This document shows, one piece after another, positions 32,896-42,089 of a stretch of DNA of 64,000 nucleotides (positions are counted from its first letter, which is position 1; each line of letters opens with the position of its first letter). A model generated the notes under the pieces. The model made no database searches. It worked only from the letters and a program-made list of their open reading frames with translations, and was not told where the DNA came from. The translations under genes and the position numbers were made by a program. The stretch is taken from contig NZ_NWSQ01000022.1 in NCBI RefSeq assembly GCF_002531725.1, forward strand, positions 1 to 64,000, given 5' to 3'. This DNA is from Rhizobium sp. L43 (GTDB lineage Bacteria; Pseudomonadota; Alphaproteobacteria; Rhizobiales; Rhizobiaceae).

Positions 32896-34426
32896 TAGCG
32901 CGATGGGGGCCGGATATCCGGATACGCGCCCGCAGGGCTTTCATCCAAATCCAGAGACCGATCTGCAGAAGTATACTTATGACAAGCTGCTCGAATACTG
33001 GAGCATGGTCTATACGCTTGGCTTGTTGGGCGGCGTCCTGGGTTCCGCGGAGGAGCAGAAGGCGGCACGAGAAGCGGTGCTTGCCGCAATGGAGGACGCG
33101 GTCAAGGAGGCCATGGGCCTTGTTGAAGCCGCCGGCGTCGCGATCGACGATTACACGCCACCCGGTTTAGGCGCCGCTCATCTCGGCATGCAGCGCGGCG
33201 GCCTATGGGCAGCGCAGAAGGTCGGCAGCTTCTTCGGCTATGATCCCGGCTTTAAGGGCGATATCGAAAATCTCGACCGCAGCATACGCGACAGTGTCGC
33301 CGTCGACGTGAACCAGACCTCACAGGTCATGAAGGGCGGCAAGGCGACGGTCGAATGGCTCGGCAAAAGTACCGGACTTTACGACTACAAGGCGGACACG
33401 ACAGCCGAGGACAAGGTCATCGCGGCTACGCAAGGTACGGTCGATGAGCGCCACGCACAGGTCACCGCAGCTCTTTCCAAGGTGTGGAATGCGCTGAAAG
33501 AGACCGCTCTGGCGCGCTACAACCAGTTCCTCTCCGACTGGGAGAAGGGCGGCCCGAGCTACGCCTTCGGGACGCTCGGCATTGACGGCGCCTTCCTCGC
33601 GCTTGAATTGGCGATCTCGGCGGCGGCCGGCGCTCTGACGGCCGGTGCGGGCGCCGTCGCCCTCAAGGTGGCGGTGTCGATCGGCAAGAAGGTCGGCGGT
33701 GCAGCGCGCAAGATCGTCATCATGCTGAAGCGGGTCGGTGGAAAAGTCGGCAAGACTGCTCGCATCGAGCTCCCTGAAGCAAAGGTTGTGGAGCATGCCA
33801 AAGCACATAAGGGTTTTGGCGACGACCAGGCAGGGCTCCCAAAGTCGACACATGAAAACGTCAAGGACCCGGGGGGGCCGGAGACCGCTGAAAAGAAGAA
33901 GTTCAACTATAAGGAAATGTCCGACAAGGCAGAGGGGCAGGCGCGCAAGAAGTTCTCTGACGAGGGCTATAGCCAGCAGTTGGTTATCCAGAACCCGCAG
34001 GGCAACGGCGTTGATCTGATTGGACGTGACCCAACGACCAACAAAGTGATCTTTGGGGAGGTCAAATCTAACGGCGCTATATTGAGTGAAGATCAATCCT
34101 ACATGGGCGGGCCGGCTTATGTACGGGATCGCCTGGAGCGTGTTACGTCCCAAAGTGGTGAGTGGAAGAATGCTACCCCGGCTCAGGTCGCGGACGCGCA
34201 GAAGGCTTTGAGATGGTTGGACGAAAGCCCAGACTTCAAGGAAATCAAATATGACGTCGATGCCGACACTGGTGCAGTCACGAATTATCGTGAAAGAGAC
34301 TGGAACTACGCTCCGGGCGAACGCGAGAGCCGCGTAAAGTGGTATGACGGCAGTGGCGGGCAAGTCACAAGCGAGGGTAAGCCGATCGGTCGGAGAAGCC
34401 GCAGTCGTGGGCCTCCGAAAAAATAG
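32882..34426 (+). CDS. Probable T6SS effector with C-terminal PD-(D/E)xK nuclease domain
   Basis: The ATG at 32882 has GAGG four bases upstream and gives 514 residues. The N-terminal 200 residues are helical and unrecognised. A hydrophobic, alanine/glycine-rich segment follows (about 229-272). The C-terminal 175 residues hold a restriction-nuclease-like core: VDLIGRD with Asp378, and FGEVKSN giving Glu393-x-Lys395, as in PoNe-type polymorphic toxins. The tail (RRSRSRGPPKK) is basic. Codon use in the last third is AT-richer than the front, typical of swapped toxin tips. The downstream gene is the likely immunity protein. Nuclease assignment is from motif reading only. Confidence 0.78.
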   Translation: MSMGSSAMGAGYPDTRPQGFHPNPETDLQKYTYDKLLEYWSMVYTLGLLGGVLGSAEEQKAAREAVLAAMEDAVKEAMGLVEAAGVAIDDYTPPGLGAAHLGMQRGGLWAAQKVGSFFGYDPGFKGDIENLDRSIRDSVAVDVNQTSQVMKGGKATVEWLGKSTGLYDYKADTTAEDKVIAATQGTVDERHAQVTAALSKVWNALKETALARYNQFLSDWEKGGPSYAFGTLGIDGAFLALELAISAAAGALTAGAGAVALKVAVSIGKKVGGAARKIVIMLKRVGGKVGKTARIELPEAKVVEHAKAHKGFGDDQAGLPKSTHENVKDPGGPETAEKKKFNYKEMSDKAEGQARKKFSDEGYSQQLVIQNPQGNGVDLIGRDPTTNKVIFGEVKSNGAILSEDQSYMGGPAYVRDRLERVTSQSGEWKNATPAQVADAQKALRWLDESPDFKEIKYDVDADTGAVTNYRERDWNYAPGERESRVKWYDGSGGQVTSEGKPIGRRSRSRGPPKK

Positions 34427-34467
34427 ATGTGTTCAAGGTGAAGCTAAAAACAGGGTTTAGGGTAGAC

Positions 34468-35454
34468 ATGAATCTGTCAGAAATCAGAAAATACGTTACG
34501 ACGGAATTTCCGGAGTGGCAGGTTAAGTACGAGAAAATGCTGGCTAGCTTGGTGCGTAGCGACCTGCAGGAATGGCTAGACGGCGATGACTCCCACGACA
34601 AATCCATCGGCCGATACCTGAGCCAGCTTAGCCTTCTGGAGTTGAAGGCCTTTGTCCTGAGCGCCGTCGAGGGCCATCCGGCATCCGACCGACTGGCGAT
34701 GGCGGCACGCCTGTCCGCTCCGCGACTTCCCTATGCGATCGGTATCCAGCATCTGAACACCAACAGTGCGATCTCCTTTCCCGATTTCGTCAACGGACTG
34801 GCTCTGACGATGACTGTCGGCTGGAAGGACTGGAGCGAGTTGCTTGGCCGGCTTGCATTGCAGGAACTGGAGAAGGATGCGATCCAGCGCGGTAAGTTCC
34901 ATGGCGGAGCCCTGGGGCAGGGCGTCACCAGCTTCGGTTTTCCCTATGCGATGATGGATATCGTCGCGGACTGGTTGAAGGCGGACGAGGCCGCGACAAT
35001 GACCGAGTGGCGCGAGAAGGTTTACGACGAATATGCCGGCGGTTATGGCGGCTGGAGCGAGCTTGTTGAGCACTGGCGGGAGCCGGACGTGGTTGCTTTC
35101 CACCGCATCCTCGGCAAGGCGGCCGACTACCACGTCGCACAGAGCAGCGACATGACGACCACCGGCGACAAGCGCGACAAGCGCGAGAAGCACTACGAAA
35201 TAGAGCCAGATGCCTATTGGGCGTTTCCCGTTCTGCTGCTGATGATCCTGCGCATGCGCGAATGGGAGGGCTTGCAGAACCCCGGCTATCTAAATCACGA
35301 CCTGTTCCAGATGGGCGTCTTCAAGGAGCTTCCGAAGCCGGTCTTATGGCCTCCCGATGCCCTTTTCGACGCAGCGGACAGAAAGTTCCGTCAGGAATTT
35401 CCAGGCACGCCCTCGACGGCAGATCTGCCGAGGCTGCGTGCAGAGCAATCCTAG
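34468..35454 (+). CDS. Probable cognate immunity protein for the nuclease effector
   Basis: The ATG at 34468 has an AGGG nine bases upstream (328 residues); a GTG at 34429 would extend it by 13 residues. It is a soluble, helical protein. The last third (EPDAYWAFPVLLLMILRMRE, then PGYLNHDLFQ) resembles DUF1911-type PoNi immunity proteins, which partner PoNe nucleases; this similarity is weak and needs a profile search. Position directly after the effector and before PAAR is the usual place of an immunity gene. Confidence 0.68.
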   Translation: MNLSEIRKYVTTEFPEWQVKYEKMLASLVRSDLQEWLDGDDSHDKSIGRYLSQLSLLELKAFVLSAVEGHPASDRLAMAARLSAPRLPYAIGIQHLNTNSAISFPDFVNGLALTMTVGWKDWSELLGRLALQELEKDAIQRGKFHGGALGQGVTSFGFPYAMMDIVADWLKADEAATMTEWREKVYDEYAGGYGGWSELVEHWREPDVVAFHRILGKAADYHVAQSSDMTTTGDKRDKREKHYEIEPDAYWAFPVLLLMILRMREWEGLQNPGYLNHDLFQMGVFKELPKPVLWPPDALFDAADRKFRQEFPGTPSTADLPRLRAEQS

Positions 35455-35486
35455 GCATTGTTGTCTTTGCGAAAGGAGGTGAGCCG

Positions 35487-35777
35487 GTGACGAATGTTTC
35501 TCTCAAGGGCCACAACCATGTTTGTCCGATGGTCGAACCCGGGCCGAAGCCGCATGTGGGCGGCCCGATCTCGGAAACGCAGACACTGGTGACGGTGGAA
35601 GGGGTTCCGGTTGCTGTTGTCGGCGATAAATGCACCTGCGTGGTCGGCGGGCCTGACACGATCAACGGCGGTTCATCGATCGTCTTTATCGAAGGCAACG
35701 CACTTGTCCGCATCGGTGACCCGACGGCCCATGGCGGCCGTGTCGTCGAGGGTCTCGGCTGGTTCACATCCGAGTAG
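35487..35777 (+). CDS. PAAR-domain spike-tip protein
   Basis: A GTG at 35487 preceded by a near-perfect Shine-Dalgarno (AAAGGAGGTGA) gives 96 residues. The product is essentially one PAAR domain: HVCPMVEPGPKPHVGGPI near the start and RIGDPTAHGGRVVEG near the end, with His and Cys residues (VCPM, KCTC) suited to zinc. PAAR proteins cap VgrG and sharpen the spike. It lies 32 bases after the immunity gene. The longer upstream open frame is the immunity gene's shadow. Confidence 0.9.
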   Translation: MTNVSLKGHNHVCPMVEPGPKPHVGGPISETQTLVTVEGVPVAVVGDKCTCVVGGPDTINGGSSIVFIEGNALVRIGDPTAHGGRVVEGLGWFTSE

Positions 35778-36334
35778 ATTTAGCTGCACGTGGCCGACAG
35801 TACGTCGGGTTGTTTGGTCAGTCGCGGTCGGAGAAAGACTAGAGGTAGTAATAGCCAAGTTCATTGCCGGTGAGACCGAGGAGGAGCGAGGTTCGTCTTG
35901 TGGAAATATTGGCGGACATAAAAGTGCGGAGCTTGAAATACCGCGATATCTCTGTCTTCGAGGAAAGCCCGCGCGACTTGATAAAGCATATTGCAGAGAC
36001 TCTGGGAGAGAACCCCCTCATTCCGAACGAGGAAGTCGCCTTTCCAGCCAATTTCATATTCCTGTTCGAATTCGTACGAGAAGCTTGGAGGCGCATATGC
36101 GGAGGGCAGTCGAACCGATCGGTCCATCATATGGCGATCCGGGCCGCGCGAAGGCGGGGTTGATCTCTCCGAGTATAAGCCGATGAAAATTTGAGGATGG
36201 CGGAGCGATCAGCCGAGACGCTTCCGTCTTTCTGTTCTCGGCGACGCCACGCCGAGGATGACATCATCGCTCCCCGTTGTCGATCAATCGGCCGTGCCAG
36301 TCGAAGCGTTAAAGCAACATAAAAGGTAAAGCGA
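35778..36334. other. Gap of 557 bases with no confident gene
   Basis: Two overlapping short frames on opposite strands (plus, about 35897-36163; minus, 35861-36130) have protein-like stretches but no clear start signals or known domains. Because the block lies between PAAR and an orphan immunity gene, it may be the remnant of a lost effector or immunity gene. I cannot support a gene here. Confidence 0.4.
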
Positions 36335-37087
36335 ATGACCGCAGCAGAGTTTCTTGAGGCGCGAGGCAAACCCAACGAGGCAAGACGGATTTCCGAGGCA
36401 GAAGCGGAGAGTGCCGTCGGGCGAGTTCCTGAGGAGCTAAGACAGTTCTGGATGCAACATGGCGTGGGCTACTATGCAAAAAGGAACTATTGGCTGTGCA
36501 CGCCGGCTCTTTTCGAGGGCTTCTTCCGGGAGATACTAGCCAATGTGCCGGAATTGAAGGCTGATGACCTCGCCGCCTTCGGCTATTCGAGCCTCGGAAC
36601 CGTCGATCTCTGGCATAGGGCAGGACGGCACTTCACATTTTCGCTCGATGTCGCACTGCTGATAGATTTGACGAGCCGAAGCCGAACCGATCCTCTGCCC
36701 GATGATCTGGAGGAGATCTATCGCGCTGCCGGTGTGGATATGCCTGAAAACGCGATTGAGCTTTTTCTGGAAGCGAGGTCTGCGCCGGAGGACATTTGGA
36801 ACATATTGTTGGCGGCAACCAGCGCGGATTCATACAAGGCGATTTATGACGATAGCGGTAAAGCCCTCACACCGCAGCTCCGCCGAAGCCTCGGTGATCT
36901 CTCGCAGAACGAGATCTATTTTCGAGATAGGAATGCAGGCGGAAATACCGCGGATTATTATCAAAAACTGAAAATTTCCGAGGCTGTCGCGCGGGTGTCT
37001 GACGAGATCCACTATTCATTTGCAGTCGAAGTCGGAGGGCAGCAGCAAATTGTCTCCCAAACGATCTCCGTTGGTAGCGTCCGGTAA
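36335..37087 (+). CDS. Orphan T6SS immunity-like protein (GAD-like/DUF1851 type)
   Basis: The 250-residue soluble product starts with a GAD-like pattern (ELRQFWMQHGVGYYAKRNYW split here as FWMQHGVGYY and NYWLCTPALFEG) followed by FGYSSLGTVDLWH and a DUF1851-like second half. Agrobacterium Tdi1, the immunity protein for the Tde1 DNase, has the same domain pair; the match is by eye. No Tde1-like toxin is encoded next to it, so it looks like an orphan immunity gene kept against kin. A terminator follows about 150 bases later. Confidence 0.7.
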   Translation: MTAAEFLEARGKPNEARRISEAEAESAVGRVPEELRQFWMQHGVGYYAKRNYWLCTPALFEGFFREILANVPELKADDLAAFGYSSLGTVDLWHRAGRHFTFSLDVALLIDLTSRSRTDPLPDDLEEIYRAAGVDMPENAIELFLEARSAPEDIWNILLAATSADSYKAIYDDSGKALTPQLRRSLGDLSQNEIYFRDRNAGGNTADYYQKLKISEAVARVSDEIHYSFAVEVGGQQQIVSQTISVGSVR

Positions 37088-37233
37088 TTTGCCCCGGCTT
37101 ACGGCCGCAACTTACTGAGCAAGAGCGTGTTTTGCGCTGTGCAGGCTCGTGCCATGTCGGGCTGCCGCCTTCCAAACGCGTTTGCAGTCGCCCAAGCCTG
37201 ATCAAAATACGTCGACACTATCCGTTCTGCGCG

Positions 37234-37271
37234 AAAAAAATCCGGCCGTGGCGGCGCCGAAGGATTTTTTT
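37234..37271. terminator. Bidirectional rho-independent terminator
   Basis: AAAAAAATCC at 37234-37243 pairs with GGATTTTTTT at 37262-37271 around a GC-rich interior, giving a stem flanked by an A-run and a T-run so that it can work on either strand. It marks the 3' end of the T6SS cargo block. The rest of the gap 37088-37447 shows no gene. Confidence 0.75.
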
Positions 37272-37447
37272 AAGCGTTGTCGCCTTGGATGGGATCGCCT
37301 TCTGTCACCTGGGGATATCAGGCTTGTGTGGCAGCGGCACGATGGTCTGCAGGCATATGGGGAATACGCCATGGTACATAGCAATTGTGCATTTATGATC
37401 CGCTGTCGGTTCTACGGCAGCGGTGCCTTGCGCTAGGCTCGGTGTGC

Positions 37448-38023
37448 ATGGTCGAGACAACCAACGGCACGGGGTGGAATACGGCATATCGGGATCAAGG
37501 TTCCGACGGTCCCGATACCCTGGAGACGCCAACCGATCTCAAGGATCAGAAAGCCCGCTTCTGCGCCGAGATCGCGGCATTGGCGACGGCCGTCATGAGC
37601 GGAGATCTGACGCGGCGAATGAAGGCCGATTACGCCGACCCGGATCTTTGCCGTTCTGCCGCCATCCTCAACCAGCTGATCGTGTCGATCGGCGATAACC
37701 TGTCCGATTTCGACGATGCCATGGTAGCGCTCGCAGAGGGCGATCTGCATCGCGGCATGCGGGACAAACACCGTGGCGCGTTTGGGCCGTTGCAAAAGAA
37801 CTTCAATCTGGCCATCGCGACGGTCCGCACCGTGCTGGGCGAACAGGGTTCGGATCAGTTCACCGATAAGGCCGCCAGATTTCGCCGGATGCTCTCGTCC
37901 GTCAGATCGGATGAGACCGCTTTCGCAATTCGGATCTCCGATGAAGATTCGCGCCCCATTCCTTCGCCTCCCCATGATCTGTGGCTGAAGCTTGCCGACG
38001 CATTGGACGGGTTCTCGGTCTAA
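37448..38023 (+). CDS. Stand-alone HAMP-repeat protein
   Basis: The ATG at 37448 gives 191 residues. Two HAMP-like units are visible: ALATAVMSGDLTRRM followed by LNQLIVSIGDNL, and MVALAEGDLHRGM followed by FGPLQKNFNLAIATVRTVLG. These resemble the poly-HAMP cytoplasmic part of methyl-accepting chemotaxis proteins, but there is no transmembrane segment, sensor or signalling tip. It may be a truncated chemoreceptor or a soluble partner of one. The 38185 c-di-GMP gene converges on it. Confidence 0.65.
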   Translation: MVETTNGTGWNTAYRDQGSDGPDTLETPTDLKDQKARFCAEIAALATAVMSGDLTRRMKADYADPDLCRSAAILNQLIVSIGDNLSDFDDAMVALAEGDLHRGMRDKHRGAFGPLQKNFNLAIATVRTVLGEQGSDQFTDKAARFRRMLSSVRSDETAFAIRISDEDSRPIPSPPHDLWLKLADALDGFSV

Positions 38024-38090
38024 AGCATGCTGCGCAAAAGTGTGCAGCGGTTTTCCGTCCGGAATTGCGTAAAAACAAAAGGATAGATTC
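38022..38090. repeat. Rhizobial intergenic repeat
   Basis: The motif AAGCATGCTGCGCAAAAGTG, then TGCAGCGGTTTTCCG and GCGTAAAAACAAA belongs to a short dispersed sequence commonly seen after genes in Rhizobium genomes (recognised from memory). A related, more diverged copy occurs at 61325-61389 in this window. Confidence 0.5.
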
Positions 38091-38184
38091 GACCCGGGAC
38101 TGCAGTCTGCCGAAGGAGGAGCTTCCTGAAGCAGCGCATCGGCAACGTCTTCAAGCTCTCCGGGCGGCGGGAAAGCAGCAGCTA

Positions 38185-40470
38185 TCAGCCTGCCTGTGTC
38201 AGTCCCTTGTCCCTCATGCGGCAAAATTCAATCAGCTGCTCCGAGCTCATCGGTCGCGCCAAAGCGTAACCTTGCAGCAGATGGCAACCAAGATCTTTCA
38301 GGATCTTCGCATGTTCCATTGTCTCCACGCCCTCGGCAACGATGTCGATATTCTGTGATCGGCCGATTTCGATAATCGAGGAGACCAGGCGGCGCTGGGA
38401 GGGGGACGCGATAATCGGCTTGATAATCTCTCGATCGATCTTCAGTCGCCGCGGCTCAAATCGAAGCAGGCTGACGATGCTGGCATGGTCGGTGCCGAAA
38501 TCATCGATCTCGATTTCGATGCCAAGCTCTTTGACAGCGGGAATGATCTCGCTGAGAACAGGTTGAAGATGGTCGAAGGAGATTGTCTCAAGCAGTTCGA
38601 AACACAGGCGGCCGCTGGCGACGGGCAGTGCTGAAAGCTCGGCAAGCAGATCTGCCTGCGCCAGTCGACGCGCTGAAATATTCACTGAGACACGCGGGAT
38701 TTGCATTCCCAGGCTGTCCCATCGCGTCAGCTCGAACAGGGCCTTCTGCAGGATCAGCCTGTCCATGTCGCCGCTGCGCCCCAGCCTTTCGGCGACATCA
38801 AGAAATGCGTTCGGGGCGAGCAGACCTTTTTTCGGATGATCCCAGCGGGCAAGGGCCTCGACGCCTGCGATCGCCAATGTATTGGCATCGAACTGCGGTT
38901 GGAAGAATGCAACGAGTTCATTGCTGTCGAGCGCATGATCGAATTCATCCGCCAATTCTTTTGATTGGATTGCGGCGCTGCGAAGCTCCTCGGTGAAAAT
39001 GGCCGCGCGGCCGCGGCCCGCCTTCTTCGCCTCGTAGAGAGCCAGATCGGCATTCAGAAGCAATTGGCCGAGGTCCCGCCCGCGCGCCTGTTCGGTTTCC
39101 CAGGCGACACCGGCGCTGGCACCGACCACACACTCCGTACCATCAATGAACAGCGGCTGCTCGAGCCTATCGACAATCTGCTCGGCCAATCCGTTCGCCT
39201 TAGGCTCGGGATCGGTGCTCCAGCTGGCGAAGATGAACTCATCTCCACCGATCCGCGCCGCGACATCGTTTGGACCAGCCAGATCGGCAAGGCGCGAAGC
39301 GGTGGTTTGCAAGACCGTGTCGCCGCCGGCATGCCCTTTGGTGTCGTTGATCTCTTTAAAGCGATCCAGGTCGATGTGGATCAGGATCAGGCAATCGTCT
39401 GCACCGGGTCTTCGCGGTTGCGCGATCATCCGGTCGATAAATCGTCGATTGGGAAGCCCGGTCAATGCGTCATGCAACGACAGGTATTCCAGTCTCTGCC
39501 GTGCTCGAACGAGCTTTTTCTTGTGAAGGCGAAGCTTTTCGATGGTTCTCTGGCGTGATTTCGTGAGAAAGCCGACCCAGATCATCGGCGCGACGACACA
39601 CAGTGACAACAGGCTCGCATAGAGCTCAAAAGTGCCGAGCCCGCTATATCGGCCCCATCCGCTCTTCGGCACTGCGGCGAGGGTCCATCGACCATAGGTC
39701 ATATCGACGAAGGTCACGACCGGTTGCTTCGAAAAAGTTTCCAGGCTGCCGAAAAAAACCTGTTTGGGCGCGTTCGGGTCCGGTACGGTGCTGATGGCGA
39801 TCTCAAGCTCGGTCGCGCCAAGGCCGCTTTCGCCGTAGAGCCTTGGAATGTCGATCAATCCGGAAAGCAGACCCCAAAAGATCTGGCTTGTTCCGTTATT
39901 GATGTAAATCGGGCACCTGACGACAAAAGCAGTTCCACCTTGGACCAGGTCCACCGGGCCTGTCAGAACGATATTGTGGGTGTTGCGCGCCAGCATCGCG
40001 CCGGCCCGTTGCTTTTCATTCGTTCGGTAGTCCAGTCCGATGGCCTTTTCATTTCCCTTTTCCGGATAAACCCACTTGACCACCATGCCGGGCGCCGCGG
40101 CGAAGCTTCGCAACTGTGAATCCGGTAGCAGGATCTGCGCGGCAAGTTTGGAAAATGCGTCCTGGTCCATCGCCGGATTGGCTGCGATACCCGCCGCCAG
40201 GCCTTGTAGCAGCTTCACATTGCTGTTGAGGTTCGTCTGAAGTCGGGATGATATGCTGGCAAGCTCGCCGGCGACAATCGAGCGTTCATCGGCCAGCAAT
40301 CGCTCCAGCCGCCAGTTCGTTGCCACCCAGACGACGATGACTGCGATGACTGCCGCAAATATTGCTGGAGCAAATGCGCTGGTGTGGCTCATTGCAGAAC
40401 CCGCGAAGCCGCGCGCTACCTTAGGATTTCTTCGAAACTTCATCAGGTTGCCGGTGTGGATGACAGGCAT
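38185..40470 (-). CDS. CHASE-GGDEF-EAL c-di-GMP turnover protein
   Basis: This is a 761-residue membrane protein. A transmembrane segment (FAPAIFAAVIAVIVVWVAT) leads into a periplasmic CHASE sensor (residues about 75-290), and a second transmembrane segment follows (ASLLSLCVVAPMIWVGFL). The GGDEF domain has the intact signature RIGGDEFIF, so it could make c-di-GMP. The EAL domain has GVEALARWDHP and IDDFGTDHAS, so it could also degrade it; which activity dominates cannot be told. Starts at 40443 or 40392 are alternatives. It has no operon partner. Confidence 0.92.
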   Translation of the reverse strand: MPVIHTGNLMKFRRNPKVARGFAGSAMSHTSAFAPAIFAAVIAVIVVWVATNWRLERLLADERSIVAGELASISSRLQTNLNSNVKLLQGLAAGIAANPAMDQDAFSKLAAQILLPDSQLRSFAAAPGMVVKWVYPEKGNEKAIGLDYRTNEKQRAGAMLARNTHNIVLTGPVDLVQGGTAFVVRCPIYINNGTSQIFWGLLSGLIDIPRLYGESGLGATELEIAISTVPDPNAPKQVFFGSLETFSKQPVVTFVDMTYGRWTLAAVPKSGWGRYSGLGTFELYASLLSLCVVAPMIWVGFLTKSRQRTIEKLRLHKKKLVRARQRLEYLSLHDALTGLPNRRFIDRMIAQPRRPGADDCLILIHIDLDRFKEINDTKGHAGGDTVLQTTASRLADLAGPNDVAARIGGDEFIFASWSTDPEPKANGLAEQIVDRLEQPLFIDGTECVVGASAGVAWETEQARGRDLGQLLLNADLALYEAKKAGRGRAAIFTEELRSAAIQSKELADEFDHALDSNELVAFFQPQFDANTLAIAGVEALARWDHPKKGLLAPNAFLDVAERLGRSGDMDRLILQKALFELTRWDSLGMQIPRVSVNISARRLAQADLLAELSALPVASGRLCFELLETISFDHLQPVLSEIIPAVKELGIEIEIDDFGTDHASIVSLLRFEPRRLKIDREIIKPIIASPSQRRLVSSIIEIGRSQNIDIVAEGVETMEHAKILKDLGCHLLQGYALARPMSSEQLIEFCRMRDKGLTQAG

Positions 40471-40559
40471 CTACCCTTGCACAGTTTGTTTAAGGCAACG
40501 CTAAACCCGCTCGCCTGTTCTGGAGGAGGCTTCTTCCGACCGTGAACTCGGAGTAAAAT

Positions 40560-40589
40560 GCGCCACAACCGCAATAGCCGCTGTGGCGC
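40560..40589 (-). terminator. Terminator of the aldehyde dehydrogenase/ABC operon
   Basis: GCGCCACA (40560-40567) pairs perfectly with TGTGGCGC (40582-40589). Read on the minus strand it is followed by ATTTTACT. It lies 34 bases past the stop of the last operon gene. Confidence 0.65.
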
Positions 40590-40622
40590 TGATGATTTTC
40601 AATGCCTCCGGACAAACGCCCC

Positions 40623-42068
40623 TCAGAAGGGATAATGCTGGGCGGAATCCTCTACCGTGATCCAGCGCAGGTCGGTGAATTCGGCGATTGCCGCCTTGCC
40701 GCCGAAGCGGCCGTAGCCGCTGCCCTTGACGCCGCCGAACGGCATTTGCGCCTCGTCGTGCAGCGTCGGGCCGTTGATATGGCAGATGCCGGATTCGATG
40801 CGGGCCGCAACCGTCATCGCCCGCTGAATGTTGCGGCTGAAGACGGCCGATGACAGGCCGTATTCGGTGTCGTTGGCGATGCGGATGGCTTCCTCCTCAC
40901 CGGAGACACGAATGATCGGCTTGACCGGGCCGAAGGATTCTTCCGCATAGACGCGCATCTCGGATGTGACATGATCGAGCAGCGTCGCCTCGACCACGGT
41001 GCCGGAGCGCTTGCCGCCGGCCACGAGTTTGGCGCCCTTGGCCGTCGCATCGGCGATCAGCTCCTCCATCTTCTTGGCGGCATCGAGGCTGATCAGCGAG
41101 CCGAGAACGACATGGCCGCGCGGATCGCCGGCCGGCAGCTGGCTGGCGCGGGCGGCCAGCTTGGCGACGAACTGATCGGCGATCGCTGCGTCGACGATGA
41201 TCCGCTCCGTCGACATGCAGATCTGGCCCTGATGCATGAAGGCGCCGAAAATGGCGGCGTTGACGGCGCCGTCGATATCGGCGTCGTCGAGAATAACCAG
41301 CGGCGCCTTGCCGCCGAGCTCGAGCAGGGCGGGCTTGAGATGCTTGCCGCAGGTCTCGGCGATGATCTTGCCGACCTTGGTCGAGCCGGTAAAATTCACG
41401 CGTTTGACGGCCGGATGGGCAATCAGCGCGGCGACGATCTCAGGCGCATCCTCCGGCGCGTTGGTGAGGACGTTGATGACGCCGGCCGGCAGGCCCGCTT
41501 CGGTCAGCGCGGTGGCGATCAGCCGATGCGTGCCCGGGCATTGTTCGGATGCCTTGAGGATGACGGTGTTGCCGCAAGCGATCGGCATGGCGATGGCGCG
41601 GGTGGCGAGGATGACAGGGGCATTCCACGGGGCAATCGCCAGGCAGACGCCGGCGGCCTGGCGAACGCCCATGGCGAGCGTGCCGGGCTTGTCGGACGGA
41701 ATGATCTCGCCGGTGATCTGCGTGGTCATGGCGCCGGCCTCGCGCAGGATATTGGCGGCGAGCATGACGTTGAAGCCGGCCCAGGGCGCGGTGGCGCCGG
41801 TTTCCTCGATCATCAGCCGGGTAAATTCGCCGACTTTCGAATCCATGATATCGGCCGCCTTCATCAGGATCGCCCGGCGCTGCCCGGGGCCGGTCTTCGA
41901 CCAGGTGTCAAAGGCGGCGGAGGCGGCATCGACGGCGGCGGCGGCATCGTCCAGGCTAGCTGCGGCGGCGCGGCTGGCGAGTTTCTCGGTGAAGGGGTCG
42001 ATGCGATCGTAGGTCCGGCCGCCGGAGGCCGCGCGGTCTGCGCCGTTTATGAGGAGGGAAATATTCAT
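40623..42068 (-). CDS. NAD(P)-dependent aldehyde dehydrogenase (aromatic aldehyde type)
   Basis: The 481-residue product is a complete ALDH: LELGGKAPL carries the general-base Glu, QGQICMSTERI the catalytic Cys, and EESFGPVKPI the cofactor-side motif. The overall pattern (QITGEIIPSDKPGTLAMG, APWNAPVILATRAIA) resembles vanillin/salicylaldehyde/benzaldehyde dehydrogenases. It is the last gene of the operon, 21 bases after the SDR gene. A paralogue is the first gene (47744), so two aldehyde dehydrogenases bracket the transport genes. Substrate assignment is inference. Confidence 0.92.
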   Translation of the reverse strand: MNISLLINGADRAASGGRTYDRIDPFTEKLASRAAAASLDDAAAAVDAASAAFDTWSKTGPGQRRAILMKAADIMDSKVGEFTRLMIEETGATAPWAGFNVMLAANILREAGAMTTQITGEIIPSDKPGTLAMGVRQAAGVCLAIAPWNAPVILATRAIAMPIACGNTVILKASEQCPGTHRLIATALTEAGLPAGVINVLTNAPEDAPEIVAALIAHPAVKRVNFTGSTKVGKIIAETCGKHLKPALLELGGKAPLVILDDADIDGAVNAAIFGAFMHQGQICMSTERIIVDAAIADQFVAKLAARASQLPAGDPRGHVVLGSLISLDAAKKMEELIADATAKGAKLVAGGKRSGTVVEATLLDHVTSEMRVYAEESFGPVKPIIRVSGEEEAIRIANDTEYGLSSAVFSRNIQRAMTVAARIESGICHINGPTLHDEAQMPFGGVKGSGYGRFGGKAAIAEFTDLRWITVEDSAQHYPF

Positions 42069-42089
42069 CGGGGATCTCCTGAGGGCAAG

